Shown here piece after piece: positions 7,754 through 14,959 of a stretch of DNA of 54,506 nt. The stretch is from Anaerolineales bacterium (GTDB taxonomy: Bacteria > Chloroflexota > Anaerolineae > Anaerolineales > UBA11858), in assembly GCA_024763275.1 (NCBI GenBank), contig JANTFT010000009.1:1-54506 (forward strand), read 5' to 3'. The position numbers were made by a program, and so were the translations under genes. The notes beneath the pieces are model-generated. The model saw only the letters and a program-made list of their open reading frames with translations. It was not told the DNA's origin and made no database searches. Position 1 is the stretch's first letter; every line of letters begins with the position of its first letter.

Positions 7754-8028
7754 GTAGTTTTCAAAAGAGCGATGTCCTGGAATTTCTTTACCAATGAGCT
7801 GATCTTTGGCGGGTTGCTGGAGGCCAGGACAACTCCATTTGCGACCAGGCGCGGGAGACCCAGCGGGCTGGACTGTGAAAGCCGTTCGGTATCATTGATC
7901 TCCTCCAGCTGAGCTACCAATCCTAGATGGGCGGCGGCCTCCAGGGCCTGAGTGCGCATTTTCTGGTAGCGGCGGCATTCCGGCGCTCCGAAAAGCTGCA
8001 GCTGTATAGTTGCAAGCCTAGCGGTCAT
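7750..8028 (-). CDS. Thioredoxin-like small redox protein
   Basis: This 92-residue protein has the outline of the thioredoxin-3/small redox-disulfide family: a first strand IQLQLFGAPEC leading into a helix, a mid region with GLPRLVANGVV (the cis-proline turn), and a final helix KISSLVKKF. The usual CxxC is reduced to a single cysteine (ECRRYQKM), so it would work by a one-cysteine mechanism or by mixed disulfide. It overlaps the FmdE-like gene by 11 bases and so is translationally coupled to it. Confidence 0.7.
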   Translation of the reverse strand: MTARLATIQLQLFGAPECRRYQKMRTQALEAAAHLGLVAQLEEINDTERLSQSSPLGLPRLVANGVVLASSNPPKISSLVKKFQDIALLKTT

Positions 8029-8620
8029 AACCGGAGCAGGGAATGCACATATGTTTTGTACCGACCACCCGCAGGTAGGCCTTAGCTGTCATTTCCCCGC
8101 AAGAATCACAGGGAATGAAACCCATTACCTCGGGCAGCCACTCGCCATCGTATTCGAAGATCTCACCGATGGCGATCACATCCTCTTCGGGAGCATCCCA
8201 GACCAGGTTGACCAGTTCCATTTGCTCATCTTCGGGGATCTCGTTTGCCATTATCCCGGCAGCGCGCTTCTTCATGAAGGTAGAATCGGAGATCTGTGCA
8301 CTCAGGGTCGGTTTATAGCTGATGCGGACAGCACGGTTGCTGTCCTTCTCGATCAGCGTGAGAGCCAGTTTCCCCAGCGGATCTTTGCGCAGGTTGCCCT
8401 TACCAAAAGTGCAGCCCGTGGAATACTGAACACCATCACCAAAGCACATCCCGCCATGTTCTTCACCAGTTTCAATGATGGCGTATAACTGCGTCCCGCC
8501 AGAACGGGGCACGTCCAGAACGCGTAAAGCGGCCAGCCCTGCTCGCACACCTACCACGCTGGCCCAGCATTTATGCCCGTGGAATTTGAGAGCACTCATA
8601 AGGATTTCTTTCTCGTTCAT
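8018..8620 (-). CDS. FmdE-family protein with C-terminal zinc ribbon
   Basis: The 200-residue protein begins at ATG 8620 after GAGGTGTCA (a GTG two codons upstream is too close to the site). It opens with FHGHKCWASVVGVRAG, matching the HGHxC motif of the FmdE domain found in molybdenum formylmethanofuran dehydrogenase subunit E and relatives, and has GVQYSTGCTFGKGN, the second conserved cysteine segment. The C-terminus has a zinc ribbon (CDSCGE...CIPCSG). FmdE-domain proteins outside methanogens are poorly defined; a role with thiols or metal delivery is inferred from the neighbours. It is first in the operon, under a promoter covered by a palindrome. Confidence 0.8.
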   Translation of the reverse strand: MNEKEILMSALKFHGHKCWASVVGVRAGLAALRVLDVPRSGGTQLYAIIETGEEHGGMCFGDGVQYSTGCTFGKGNLRKDPLGKLALTLIEKDSNRAVRISYKPTLSAQISDSTFMKKRAAGIMANEIPEDEQMELVNLVWDAPEEDVIAIGEIFEYDGEWLPEVMGFIPCDSCGEMTAKAYLRVVGTKHMCIPCSGYDR

Positions 8621-8652
8621 TGACACCTCGCATTGTAGATTAACCAGTCTGT

Positions 8653-8674
8653 TATATTCAGAATTCCGAATATA
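8653..8674. promoter_or_regulatory. 22-bp operator-like palindrome of the thiol operon
   Basis: TATATTC-A-GAATTC-C-GAATATA is a palindrome with one mismatched pair out of eleven. It contains ATTC-N8-GAAT, the type of core reported for sulfur-responsive ArsR-family repressors (SqrR/BigR/YgaV). It sits at the -10 edge and over the expected transcription start (about 8667) of the FmdE-like gene, a position suited to repression. Confidence 0.6.
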
Positions 8675-8701
8675 TTATATAGCATTATTGCGATTTGTAA
8701 A
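8674..8701 (-). promoter_or_regulatory. Promoter of the thiol-redox operon
   Basis: On the minus strand TTTACA (8701-8696), a 16-base spacer and a perfect TATAAT (8679-8674) precede the FmdE-like gene. The leader to ATG 8620 would be about 47 bases. Confidence 0.65.
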
Positions 8702-8944
8702 TATGGTCTTGGATTCAGGTTACAAGTGGGATATCAATGGACCGAAACACACCACCTCCCAGTAAAGGTCTTGGTCCTGACCATGCACTAAGTCGCCTAA
8801 TACCTGAAACAGGCGATTTGACGCAGCGCAGCGGGCTATATCTCAAAAAAAGCTGTGGATGTATAACTACTTTCCGATACTCGGCCAGTTTTAGAGGGAG
8901 AGATTTACATCCATTCTCAATGACCTAAGTCGCTGCTGGAAAAC

Positions 8945-9220
8945 TTGCTGCCAAAAAATGAAGAGATAGTTGAGAAAAGCAGCTGGGATTTCCTAAGCGA
9001 ACGCGAACAGGAAGTGCTCAGGCTGGTTGCCTTTGGCCACACCAGCGCCGAGATTGCTGAGCAACTCTGCTTGAGTGTAATGATATTGGAGACCTATCGC
9101 GACAGAGGTAGGGGAAAACTGGAACTGCGCATACAGGCTGCGCGTGACTATTTTGCGCATTTGAACGGGTTGATCTCTGAGAGAAGATTGGTTATGGTCG
9201 ATGCTGCCTTTCAGAGATAA
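8945..9220 (+). pseudogene. LuxR-type helix-turn-helix remnant
   Basis: A frame of about 91 codons, beginning only with TTG and no ribosome site, holds one domain: LSEREQEVLRLVAFGHTSAEIAEQL is a good LuxR/NarL C-terminal DNA-binding start. The following recognition helix and dimer helix have drifted (SVMILETYRDRGRGKLEL where the family has SVKTVETYRARGMEKL). No receiver or sensor domain precedes it. Positions 8702-8944 carry no recognisable gene. It is most likely the decayed end of a response regulator; a functional stand-alone HTH protein is less likely. Confidence 0.5.
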
Positions 9221-9248
9221 TCACATAACCGCATAGATGCAGCGCAAC

Positions 9249-9272
9249 GGCCAGAGTGGCCGGCAGCCGGCC
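9249..9272. repeat. GC-rich palindrome cluster
   Basis: GGCCGGCAGCCGGCC (9258-9272) is a perfect palindrome about its central base, and GGCC-AGAGT-GGCC overlaps it (9249-9261). It lies between the LuxR remnant and the convergent yceD gene. It could act as a weak terminator without a T-run, or be a dispersed palindromic repeat. Confidence 0.5.
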
Positions 9273-9297
9273 CTACCTGGTTATCACAAATAACTAC

Positions 9298-9834
9298 TCA
9301 AGCGTCCTGCTCGCTTTTCTCGAGCAGCTCCTTCAGACCCGCCATCCGCGGGTCAACCCATTCCGTCCGGTGACCGCAGTCCACCTCGTTCAGATTGGCA
9401 CCGCAGGTGGGGCACAAGCCTTTGCAGTCCGGTTTGCAAACCCGGCTGATGGGGATATCCAGGGCGGCGTAATCGCGAATGAGCGGCCGCAGGTCAATCG
9501 AGCCATCAGCGGGCAGCAACTGCTCCAGATCATCACCGGAGTTCTCCAGAGGGTGAAAGGTGAACATCTCCGTGAACTTGATCTCCAGCGGCTGCCAGAA
9601 TTCCTCCAAACAGCGGCTGCAGGACAGCTGGGTCAGGGCCCTGATGTCGCCATCCGCAACCACGCCATCCTCGGTGACCGAGATGGCGATGACCCCCTGA
9701 ATGTCCACCAGCACCAGATCTCCCGGTAGGCTCAGCTGGGTGAAGTTAAAATCGAATTCCTTGTAGGTCCCGGGAGATTCCTTGACCAGATAGGATACAT
9801 CCAGCCGCAGGGGATCGTTCTTCTTAAGGGTCAT
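9298..9834 (-). CDS. yceD: YceD/DUF177 family protein
   Basis: The 178-residue protein has the DUF177 pattern: an N-terminal strand-rich half, SCSRCLEEF (residues about 72-80), and a C-terminal zinc-type cluster CKPDCKGLCPTCGANLN. The family is associated with 23S rRNA accumulation and ribosome assembly. In most bacteria it is directly followed by rpmF, coding ribosomal protein L32; here nothing like rpmF follows within the 77 bases before the LuxR remnant. The ribosome site is weak. Family assignment is firm; the role in this organism is inferred. Confidence 0.85.
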   Translation of the reverse strand: MTLKKNDPLRLDVSYLVKESPGTYKEFDFNFTQLSLPGDLVLVDIQGVIAISVTEDGVVADGDIRALTQLSCSRCLEEFWQPLEIKFTEMFTFHPLENSGDDLEQLLPADGSIDLRPLIRDYAALDIPISRVCKPDCKGLCPTCGANLNEVDCGHRTEWVDPRMAGLKELLEKSEQDA

Positions 9835-9967
9835 GTCTGATTTCCCGAAGGGGTTCTAACCTGTAATAAAACCGCCCGTTCCGGGGATGCAACTCTATGC
9901 TTATTATATCCTATTAGGTTTATTACGAAAAAGCACCCGGCCTTACCCAGCCAGGTTGGGAAATGGA

Positions 9968-9973
9968 TATAAT
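9968..9973 (+). promoter_or_regulatory. -10 element suggesting a leaderless transcript
   Basis: A perfect TATAAT ends six bases before ATG 9980, so transcription would begin at or next to the start codon. No Shine-Dalgarno site lies before the ATG. The -35 is poor (TTACCC at 9943-9948 with a 19-base spacer). Confidence 0.4.
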
Positions 9974-9979
9974 CACTCT

Positions 9980-10852
9980 ATGATGATGGAGCAGGAAGAA
10001 ATCCAGGTTGCCGCCATTGGCCATATCGCTCATGAGCAGCTCAGCCAATCTCGTACTGCCAGAATATACGGAAAAACCCGGCGGGGGCTCTTCATCCAAT
10101 TACCAGAACTGACGCTATATTTAACCACAGATAGGTTCCGCGGACCACTGACAATCAACATCCAGGGTGAAAAAGATCGACTCAAAACCCTCCAACCACA
10201 AGAACGGATCGAGGTTAGCACTGCCGGATTGGTCTTCCCCAAATCCGGTCTGAAGATAACTGTCCAGGATCCACTGATCTGGCAACCGGGGAAAGCCCCA
10301 ACTTATCGAAAACACTCCAATAACCAGCTCCTGGATATATACGATCAAGCCAGGTCTTTGCCCAGCAACCATCCCTTCCTGCCTTTGCTGGGTTCGGTGT
10401 GTTCTCAGAAGGGAGCCTCAGGGGATCTGGCATACTTTCAAGATCGGATCGTCCGCATCCGTGAAGAGCGGAAGTCAGGGATGGGCAGCGTGGACTGCGC
10501 GGCAGCCAGGGATCTGCTGGGAGCCGGCCCCGGGTTGACTCCTCTGGGGGACGATCTGCTGCTGGGCATCACGCTGGCTGTCAACCGGGCGAATATCCAG
10601 GGCTTCTGGGCCTGCAGCCAGAAGGAGTTTGACGTTCTTATATCCACTACCGCCAGGAAACTCACAACTTCCATAAGCTGCAGTTTACTGAGCTGTGCTG
10701 CTCAGGGCAGCGGAGAGGAAAGGATCATCCGGGTCCTGGATGGCCTGATTGCCAGCCAGCCGATCCCCGACCCGGATCTTCACAACTTGCTTGAATGGGG
10801 CAGCTCCTCTGGAATCGCAGTCCTGGCAGGGATGCTCCTGGCTTTATCCTGA
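9980..10852 (+). CDS. DUF2877 protein, AllH-like
   Basis: The protein is 290 residues from ATG 9980 (two more ATG codons follow directly). The second half is diagnostic of DUF2877: GAGPGLTPLGDDLLLGITLAV (residues about 176-196) and a C-terminal GSSSGIAVLAGMLLAL. DUF2877 proteins (YlbF/AllH in E. coli) are reported, together with FdrA (AllF) and DUF1116 (AllG), to form oxamate carbamoyltransferase in anaerobic allantoin breakdown. The other two members lie in this window at 25.5-29.4 kb, in a separate operon. The gene is alone and convergent with a lipoprotein gene 7 bases away. The complex role is inferred from the family set. Confidence 0.8.
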   Translation: MMMEQEEIQVAAIGHIAHEQLSQSRTARIYGKTRRGLFIQLPELTLYLTTDRFRGPLTINIQGEKDRLKTLQPQERIEVSTAGLVFPKSGLKITVQDPLIWQPGKAPTYRKHSNNQLLDIYDQARSLPSNHPFLPLLGSVCSQKGASGDLAYFQDRIVRIREERKSGMGSVDCAAARDLLGAGPGLTPLGDDLLLGITLAVNRANIQGFWACSQKEFDVLISTTARKLTTSISCSLLSCAAQGSGEERIIRVLDGLIASQPIPDPDLHNLLEWGSSSGIAVLAGMLLALS

Positions 10853-10859
10853 ACGAGTT

Positions 10860-12044
10860 TCAGGGAAGTGGGACCCCGGATGGCTTGGGCGGCCGGTAAG
10901 CCGTTCCCCCGCAGGTCCAGTTCCAATCCGCGATGACGATGTTCTCAAGCCTGCCGTTTGGCCCCATAGTGACCGTTTTCAGATTCTTCCCGCAGGAAGG
11001 GTTCTGCCCGGTATATCCTGCCGTCACATAGGGTATATCCCCAACGCCATGGGCGTAGGCAACCACCTGGTACTCACCAGGGGTGATGGTCATCTGGTAA
11101 TAGGGATGCCCTGTCAATGAAGTATGGATCCACCAGTATGTCCCATCGCTGAGATTGAAGAACACCACCGCGACCGGCGAACTCTTTCCTATCATTGGGT
11201 CATTGAGATAGGGGGGAGCCGAGCTCATATCCACCATCCCGGAGATCACGCCAGGCGTTTTATCTTCAGGATTTAGCGAAGGCGTAGGAGGATTTTCAGC
11301 TGTAGGTAAGGGCTTGGCATTTGGATCACGTTTGATATAGGGCTGGATCCAGACTCCCCACTGGCCGTCCAGGACCTTGGACCGCAGCACCAGCATGAGT
11401 TCGACCGTCTGCCCCGCCAGAGCGTCCAGATCCGCCTCGATCTGCTGAGGACCATCACCGGCTTTGTGATACCACCGATAGGCCGAACCGTGGTAGTCCC
11501 CCTGGGCGTCGAAATATTCCAGGGCAAATTCCAGGTCGCAATCGGCATCCCCCTGGCAGGCGATCACCGCCCGGAAGGTATCGCCAGGGTACACGGTGAA
11601 GGGAGGATATTTGCCAAACAAGCCAAGACCGGCCGGGTATCCATTGCCCGGCAGCCCGATCAGCAAGGGTGCTTCCACCGAGACCATGCCCTCGATAACA
11701 GTATGGTCAGCAGGGGTGATATAGCCACCTTCCGCGTCTTCCAGGTTCCCCGGACAGGGTCTGGATGTGGCATTGGTCGTCCACTCAGCACTGCACACCT
11801 CAGTCACAAAATCATAGGCTACGGTGGCCGGGTCAGGCGACTCCATCACAAGCACGTTTGGCGTGGCCGATGGCGTGGGTTCCTCCAGCTCTTCAGTCGC
11901 TGTGGGAGGGACATCAGTTGACTGATCCAGATCCCCCTGATTCGCGGGCGCGGGAAGCTCTTTCCCCGGCAGATTACAAGCCGATAGTAGCCAGATCATT
12001 ACGAAGATCGAAAGGACAAATTTGAGAGACCACGGTTTTTTCAT
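10860..12044 (-). CDS. Secreted lipoprotein, unknown function
   Basis: This 394-residue protein has a lipoprotein signal (WLLSACN, Cys about 23), a Thr/Pro-rich linker to about residue 65, a beta-rich domain with three cysteines (residues about 80-240), a second Pro-rich linker, and a C-terminal domain of about 130 residues. The last domain (GVISGMVDMSS... GEYQVVAYA) resembles a carboxypeptidase-regulatory/Cna-B-like beta-sandwich. The start follows GAGGATTCT. No enzymatic motif is visible; it is likely a surface binding protein. Confidence 0.75.
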   Translation of the reverse strand: MKKPWSLKFVLSIFVMIWLLSACNLPGKELPAPANQGDLDQSTDVPPTATEELEEPTPSATPNVLVMESPDPATVAYDFVTEVCSAEWTTNATSRPCPGNLEDAEGGYITPADHTVIEGMVSVEAPLLIGLPGNGYPAGLGLFGKYPPFTVYPGDTFRAVIACQGDADCDLEFALEYFDAQGDYHGSAYRWYHKAGDGPQQIEADLDALAGQTVELMLVLRSKVLDGQWGVWIQPYIKRDPNAKPLPTAENPPTPSLNPEDKTPGVISGMVDMSSAPPYLNDPMIGKSSPVAVVFFNLSDGTYWWIHTSLTGHPYYQMTITPGEYQVVAYAHGVGDIPYVTAGYTGQNPSCGKNLKTVTMGPNGRLENIVIADWNWTCGGTAYRPPKPSGVPLP

Positions 12045-12064
12045 AGAATCCTCACAGGTTAACG

Positions 12065-12097
12065 AAAAGATACGGTCTCGTTCAGGAAACCGTATCT
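12065..12097 (-). terminator. Terminator closing the 20.3-12.1 kb operon
   Basis: On the minus strand a 12-bp stem with one G-U pair (AGATACGGTTTC / GAGACCGTATCT), a six-base loop, then TTTTCGTT lies about 29 bases after the cyclase stop at 12126. Confidence 0.75.
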
Positions 12098-12125
12098 ACA
12101 TTTTACTTCAGGCTACTCCCTGTAA

Positions 12126-12995
12126 CTACTCACTCAGGTTATTCAGACTTTCCACATGAGCCGGGTTGATGGCATCGCCAAATTTAGTCTTCTCCATCTT
12201 TTCTTTTTTCTTCATCAGCTCAGCATAGCGGTCATCTTCCACAAAAGCCACACAGCGGCCGATGCTGGCTTCCCCGTCCACGAAGCGCCAGGGGAAGAAA
12301 CCGATCTTGGCGCGCTGGTTCAGCAGCAGATCGAGATCGCCGCCCAGGCACTCGGCATGAATGATGCCGTAGGGGAACATCTCGATATGCATCAGCTGAT
12401 ATTTGCTGTCGTCATAGAACTCAGCCAGTGGTTTGCCGTATTTTTTCTGGAAGACCGCGTCTGCTTCTTTGGCCTGGCGCGGCATCCAGTCACGGATTTT
12501 AGTGTTCATGGGATGGTCAGCGCTGCCGCAGTCCACCCCTATCCAACGCAATTTCTTCTTTTTAGCCCACTCCGCGAATTCCCGATCAGGTCCAGGATGC
12601 TTGACCATGTAGCGGATCTCATCCGCAGTAGGCTGGTCCCAGCCAAAGTGGTGGTATCCGGTATGGATGATCAGGATATCTCCCTCTTTGACCTCTACCC
12701 GGTCCTCTACCATCTGGCTGGTATATACCTGATAATCCCCCACCGCGTCGCTGAGATCCACTATCACACCCTCGTTGACCAGGAAATCCAGTTCCAGTTC
12801 GGACATGTCCTTGCCCGGTGTGTAAAAGTGGATTTCCCCATCCAGGTGGGTGCCAACATGGTTGGAATGGGTCAGCAGCTGGCCGTTCGCCCCATTGGGA
12901 GCGAGGCGTTTGAAATATTTGACCTCCAGGGGGATATAGGTCGGCCAGGGTGGTGTACCTACTCCTAAGGGGATGGTCAGATCAATAAGTTTCAT
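12126..12995 (-). CDS. Cyclase-family amidohydrolase (kynurenine formamidase-like)
   Basis: The 289-residue protein has the cyclase-family (PF04199) metal-binding signature HVGTHLDGEIHF (residues 46-57), in which two His and the Asp bind a divalent metal. Members hydrolyse N-formylkynurenine, isatin and other amide or cyclic-amide substrates. The start follows AAGGAGTAAGCC. It is the last gene of the long minus-strand operon with the molybdenum hydroxylase and Na+-pump genes, which suggests ring opening or amide hydrolysis of a heterocycle-derived intermediate. The C-terminal 40 residues are lysine-rich and longer than in small members. The substrate cannot be read from the sequence. Confidence 0.85.
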   Translation of the reverse strand: MKLIDLTIPLGVGTPPWPTYIPLEVKYFKRLAPNGANGQLLTHSNHVGTHLDGEIHFYTPGKDMSELELDFLVNEGVIVDLSDAVGDYQVYTSQMVEDRVEVKEGDILIIHTGYHHFGWDQPTADEIRYMVKHPGPDREFAEWAKKKKLRWIGVDCGSADHPMNTKIRDWMPRQAKEADAVFQKKYGKPLAEFYDDSKYQLMHIEMFPYGIIHAECLGGDLDLLLNQRAKIGFFPWRFVDGEASIGRCVAFVEDDRYAELMKKKEKMEKTKFGDAINPAHVESLNNLSE

Positions 12996-13027
12996 GGCTT
13001 ACTCCTTTATTCTAAAGACCTTCTATA

Positions 13028-13058
13028 GACCTCCGAGGTCTTATAGACCTCGGAGGTC
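13028..13058. repeat. Perfect inverted repeat between operon genes
   Basis: GACCTCCGAGGTC, five bases, GACCTCGGAGGTC: a perfect 13-bp inverted repeat whose arms are themselves almost palindromic. It lies in the 76-base gap between the decarboxylase beta subunit and the cyclase gene. There is no T-run on the minus strand, so it is not a standard terminator; it may stabilise or process the mRNA, or be a dispersed palindromic unit. Confidence 0.75.
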
Positions 13059-13071
13059 AACCAATTAATGA

Positions 13072-14205
13072 TTAAAACGTGCCAGAAAGCAGGGTCAGCA
13101 CCACTCCACCAGCCACCACACTGCCCAGCTGACCGGCCGTGTTGGCGCCCATGGCATGCATGAGCAGGAAGTTATCCAGGTCATACTCCTGACCGAGCTT
13201 CTGCACGATCCTGGCAGACATCGGAAACGCACTGATGCCAGCCGCACCGATCAGGGGATTGAATTTCTTCCCGGACAGCAAATACATGAGCTTTCCTACC
13301 AACACGCCGCCCACTGTATCCAGCGCGAACGCCAGGAGCCCCATCCCCAGGATCAGGATCGTCGAGCTCTGGATGAAGCTCTCCCCGGACATGGTACTGC
13401 CCACGGTCAAGCCCAGGAAAATGGTCGTAACGTTGGCTATTTCGTTCTGAGCGGATTTACTGAGCCTTTCCACCACGCCGGACTCGCGCATCAGATTGCC
13501 AAACATCAGGGTGGCGATCAATGGCGAGGCCTTAGGCGAAAGCAGGGAAATCACAATTGTCACCAGGATCGGGAAAAGAATTTTTACTGTTTTAGAAACT
13601 GGCTTTTCCGTATAAGGCATGCGCACCAGCCGCTCCTGCCTGGTTGTCAGCAGGCGCATCACCGGTGGCTGGATAATGGGAACCAGCGACATGTAGCTGT
13701 AGGCGGTGACTGCGATCGGTCCCAGTAGATGAGGGGCTAACCGGCTGGACACATAAATCGCCGTAGGACCATCAATTGCCCCAATGATACCGATGGATGC
13801 CGCCTCGGGGAGGTTGAAACCAATATTCAAGGCCAGCAGCAGGGTGCCAAAGATGCCTACCTGGCCGGCCGCTCCCAGCAGGGCCATCTTGGGATTCTCC
13901 AGCAAGGGACCAAAATCCGTCATGGCTCCGATCCCGATGAAGATCAGCAAAGGGAATAGCTCCGTTGTGATCCCGGCCTGGTAAAGCACTCCCAGGAACC
14001 CACCTTCCGCCGCATCGGTGATGCCGGTGAGGGGCAGATTGGCCAGGATCGCCCCAAAGCCGATCGGCAGCAGCAGCACCGGCTCAAAATCCTTCTTGAT
14101 GGCCAGGTAGATCAGCACCCCACCCGCCAGGATCATGATCAGATTATTAAGCGTGAAAAACTGCAGGGCCGCCAGGAGAGCAGTCAGATCAGAGAATCCC
14201 CTCAT
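13072..14205 (-). CDS. mmdB: Na+-pumping decarboxylase beta subunit (membrane)
   Basis: The 377-residue hydrophobic protein belongs to the OadB/MmdB/GcdB family, the membrane carboxy-biotin decarboxylase that couples CO2 release to Na+ export. Family features are visible: GIGAMTDFGPLLENP, IGIIGAIDGPTAIYVSSRLAP (an Asp on the transport path), and the C-terminal ISAFPMSARIVQKLGQEYD with NFLLMHAMGANTAGQLGSVVAGG. Its start overlaps the biotin-carrier gene by the four-base ATGA, so the two are coupled. The symbol follows the A-D-C-B gene order, like Veillonella mmd; glutaconyl-CoA decarboxylase is the main alternative. Confidence 0.9.
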   Translation of the reverse strand: MRGFSDLTALLAALQFFTLNNLIMILAGGVLIYLAIKKDFEPVLLLPIGFGAILANLPLTGITDAAEGGFLGVLYQAGITTELFPLLIFIGIGAMTDFGPLLENPKMALLGAAGQVGIFGTLLLALNIGFNLPEAASIGIIGAIDGPTAIYVSSRLAPHLLGPIAVTAYSYMSLVPIIQPPVMRLLTTRQERLVRMPYTEKPVSKTVKILFPILVTIVISLLSPKASPLIATLMFGNLMRESGVVERLSKSAQNEIANVTTIFLGLTVGSTMSGESFIQSSTILILGMGLLAFALDTVGGVLVGKLMYLLSGKKFNPLIGAAGISAFPMSARIVQKLGQEYDLDNFLLMHAMGANTAGQLGSVVAGGVVLTLLSGTF

Positions 14206-14627
14206 GATCCCCCCAACCTGAACAAGGTCGTCCCATACTCAACTGACTGGCCCGCCGCCACGCAGACCTCGGCGATCCTGCCTGATCGAGAAGCATGGAT
14301 GGTATTTTTCATTTTCATGGCGTCAAGGACGCAAAGGGGGTCTCCCACCCGCACGGCCTGTCCAGGCTTGACCAGGATTTCCACGATATCCCCGGGCATC
14401 GGGGCCGCGATCTCATTCCCGACTCCTGCCCGGACGACCCGAGACACTCCTTCTGGCCGGGTTTGAGCCTCCCGCACAGTCAAATCAGCCGGATCCTCAT
14501 CCAGGGAAACCTCGAAACGCTGCCCATCCACAAAAGCGATTACCGGGTTCTGAGTGATATCCTCCACCCTGACCAAAAACCTTTCCCCGTTAACCGTGAC
14601 CCAAACCTCATCAGCGCTGCGAGCCAT
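14202..14627 (-). CDS. mmdC: Biotin carboxyl carrier subunit of the Na+-pumping decarboxylase
   Basis: The protein has 141 residues from ATG 14627 (AGGAG six bases upstream; the GTG two codons earlier abuts the site). A C-terminal biotinyl domain starts near residue 68 (NEIAAPMPGDIVEILVKPG) and carries LDAMKMKN with the biotinylated Lys105; the usual EAMKM is DAMKM here. The N-terminal 60 residues are a beta-rich docking part. It carries CO2 from the carboxyltransferase (14960-16531) to the membrane beta subunit. It overlaps the OadG-like gene upstream and mmdB downstream. Confidence 0.9.
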   Translation of the reverse strand: MARSADEVWVTVNGERFLVRVEDITQNPVIAFVDGQRFEVSLDEDPADLTVREAQTRPEGVSRVVRAGVGNEIAAPMPGDIVEILVKPGQAVRVGDPLCVLDAMKMKNTIHASRSGRIAEVCVAAGQSVEYGTTLFRLGGS

Positions 14628-14940
14628 CTCCACTCCTTCTCCCGTGAACCCGATCGAGTCCTTTCCTCCACCATCGCCCGGGGGAATCTTCCAGCAATTT
14701 CCCCAGGCTCTTTTCCTGAGAGGAAGACCTTCTCTCCCGCAGGGCTGCCACGCCTACCCCGGCAGCCCTCTTCAGGAGTACCTGCCTTTCCCCGGCAGAT
14801 TCTTCTTTTTCAGCTGTACCCGCCTTTTCCGGGAACAGGGCCTTCAGCACCAGGATCAGGACGATCAAGATTCCCAGAGCTGAAAACGTGATCAGGATGC
14901 CAATTCCGCTGAGGGTTAAACCCTGTCCTAATTCGCTCAA
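14611..14940 (-). CDS. mmdD: OadG-like small membrane subunit
   Basis: The 109-residue protein starts at TTG 14940 after GGAGGAAGGTC. It has one N-terminal membrane helix (residues about 10-34) and a charged, Arg-rich cytosolic tail, the plan of the OadG/MmdD gamma-delta subunit that anchors and assembles sodium-pump decarboxylases. It overlaps mmdC by 17 bases. Sequence identity in this family is low, so the call relies on layout and position between mmdA and mmdC. Confidence 0.8.
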   Translation of the reverse strand: MSELGQGLTLSGIGILITFSALGILIVLILVLKALFPEKAGTAEKEESAGERQVLLKRAAGVGVAALRERRSSSQEKSLGKLLEDSPGRWWRKGLDRVHGRRSGDGSQR

Positions 14941-14959
14941 GACCTTCCTCCAATCTTCA

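Noticed and set aside
8737-8928. 63-codon plus-strand frame
   Set aside because: Composition is not protein-like, there is no ribosome site and no recognisable motif.
13028-13058. Intrinsic terminator between mmdB and the cyclase gene
   Set aside because: The hairpin is strong but neither strand has a T-run after it; the better terminator is at 12065-12097.
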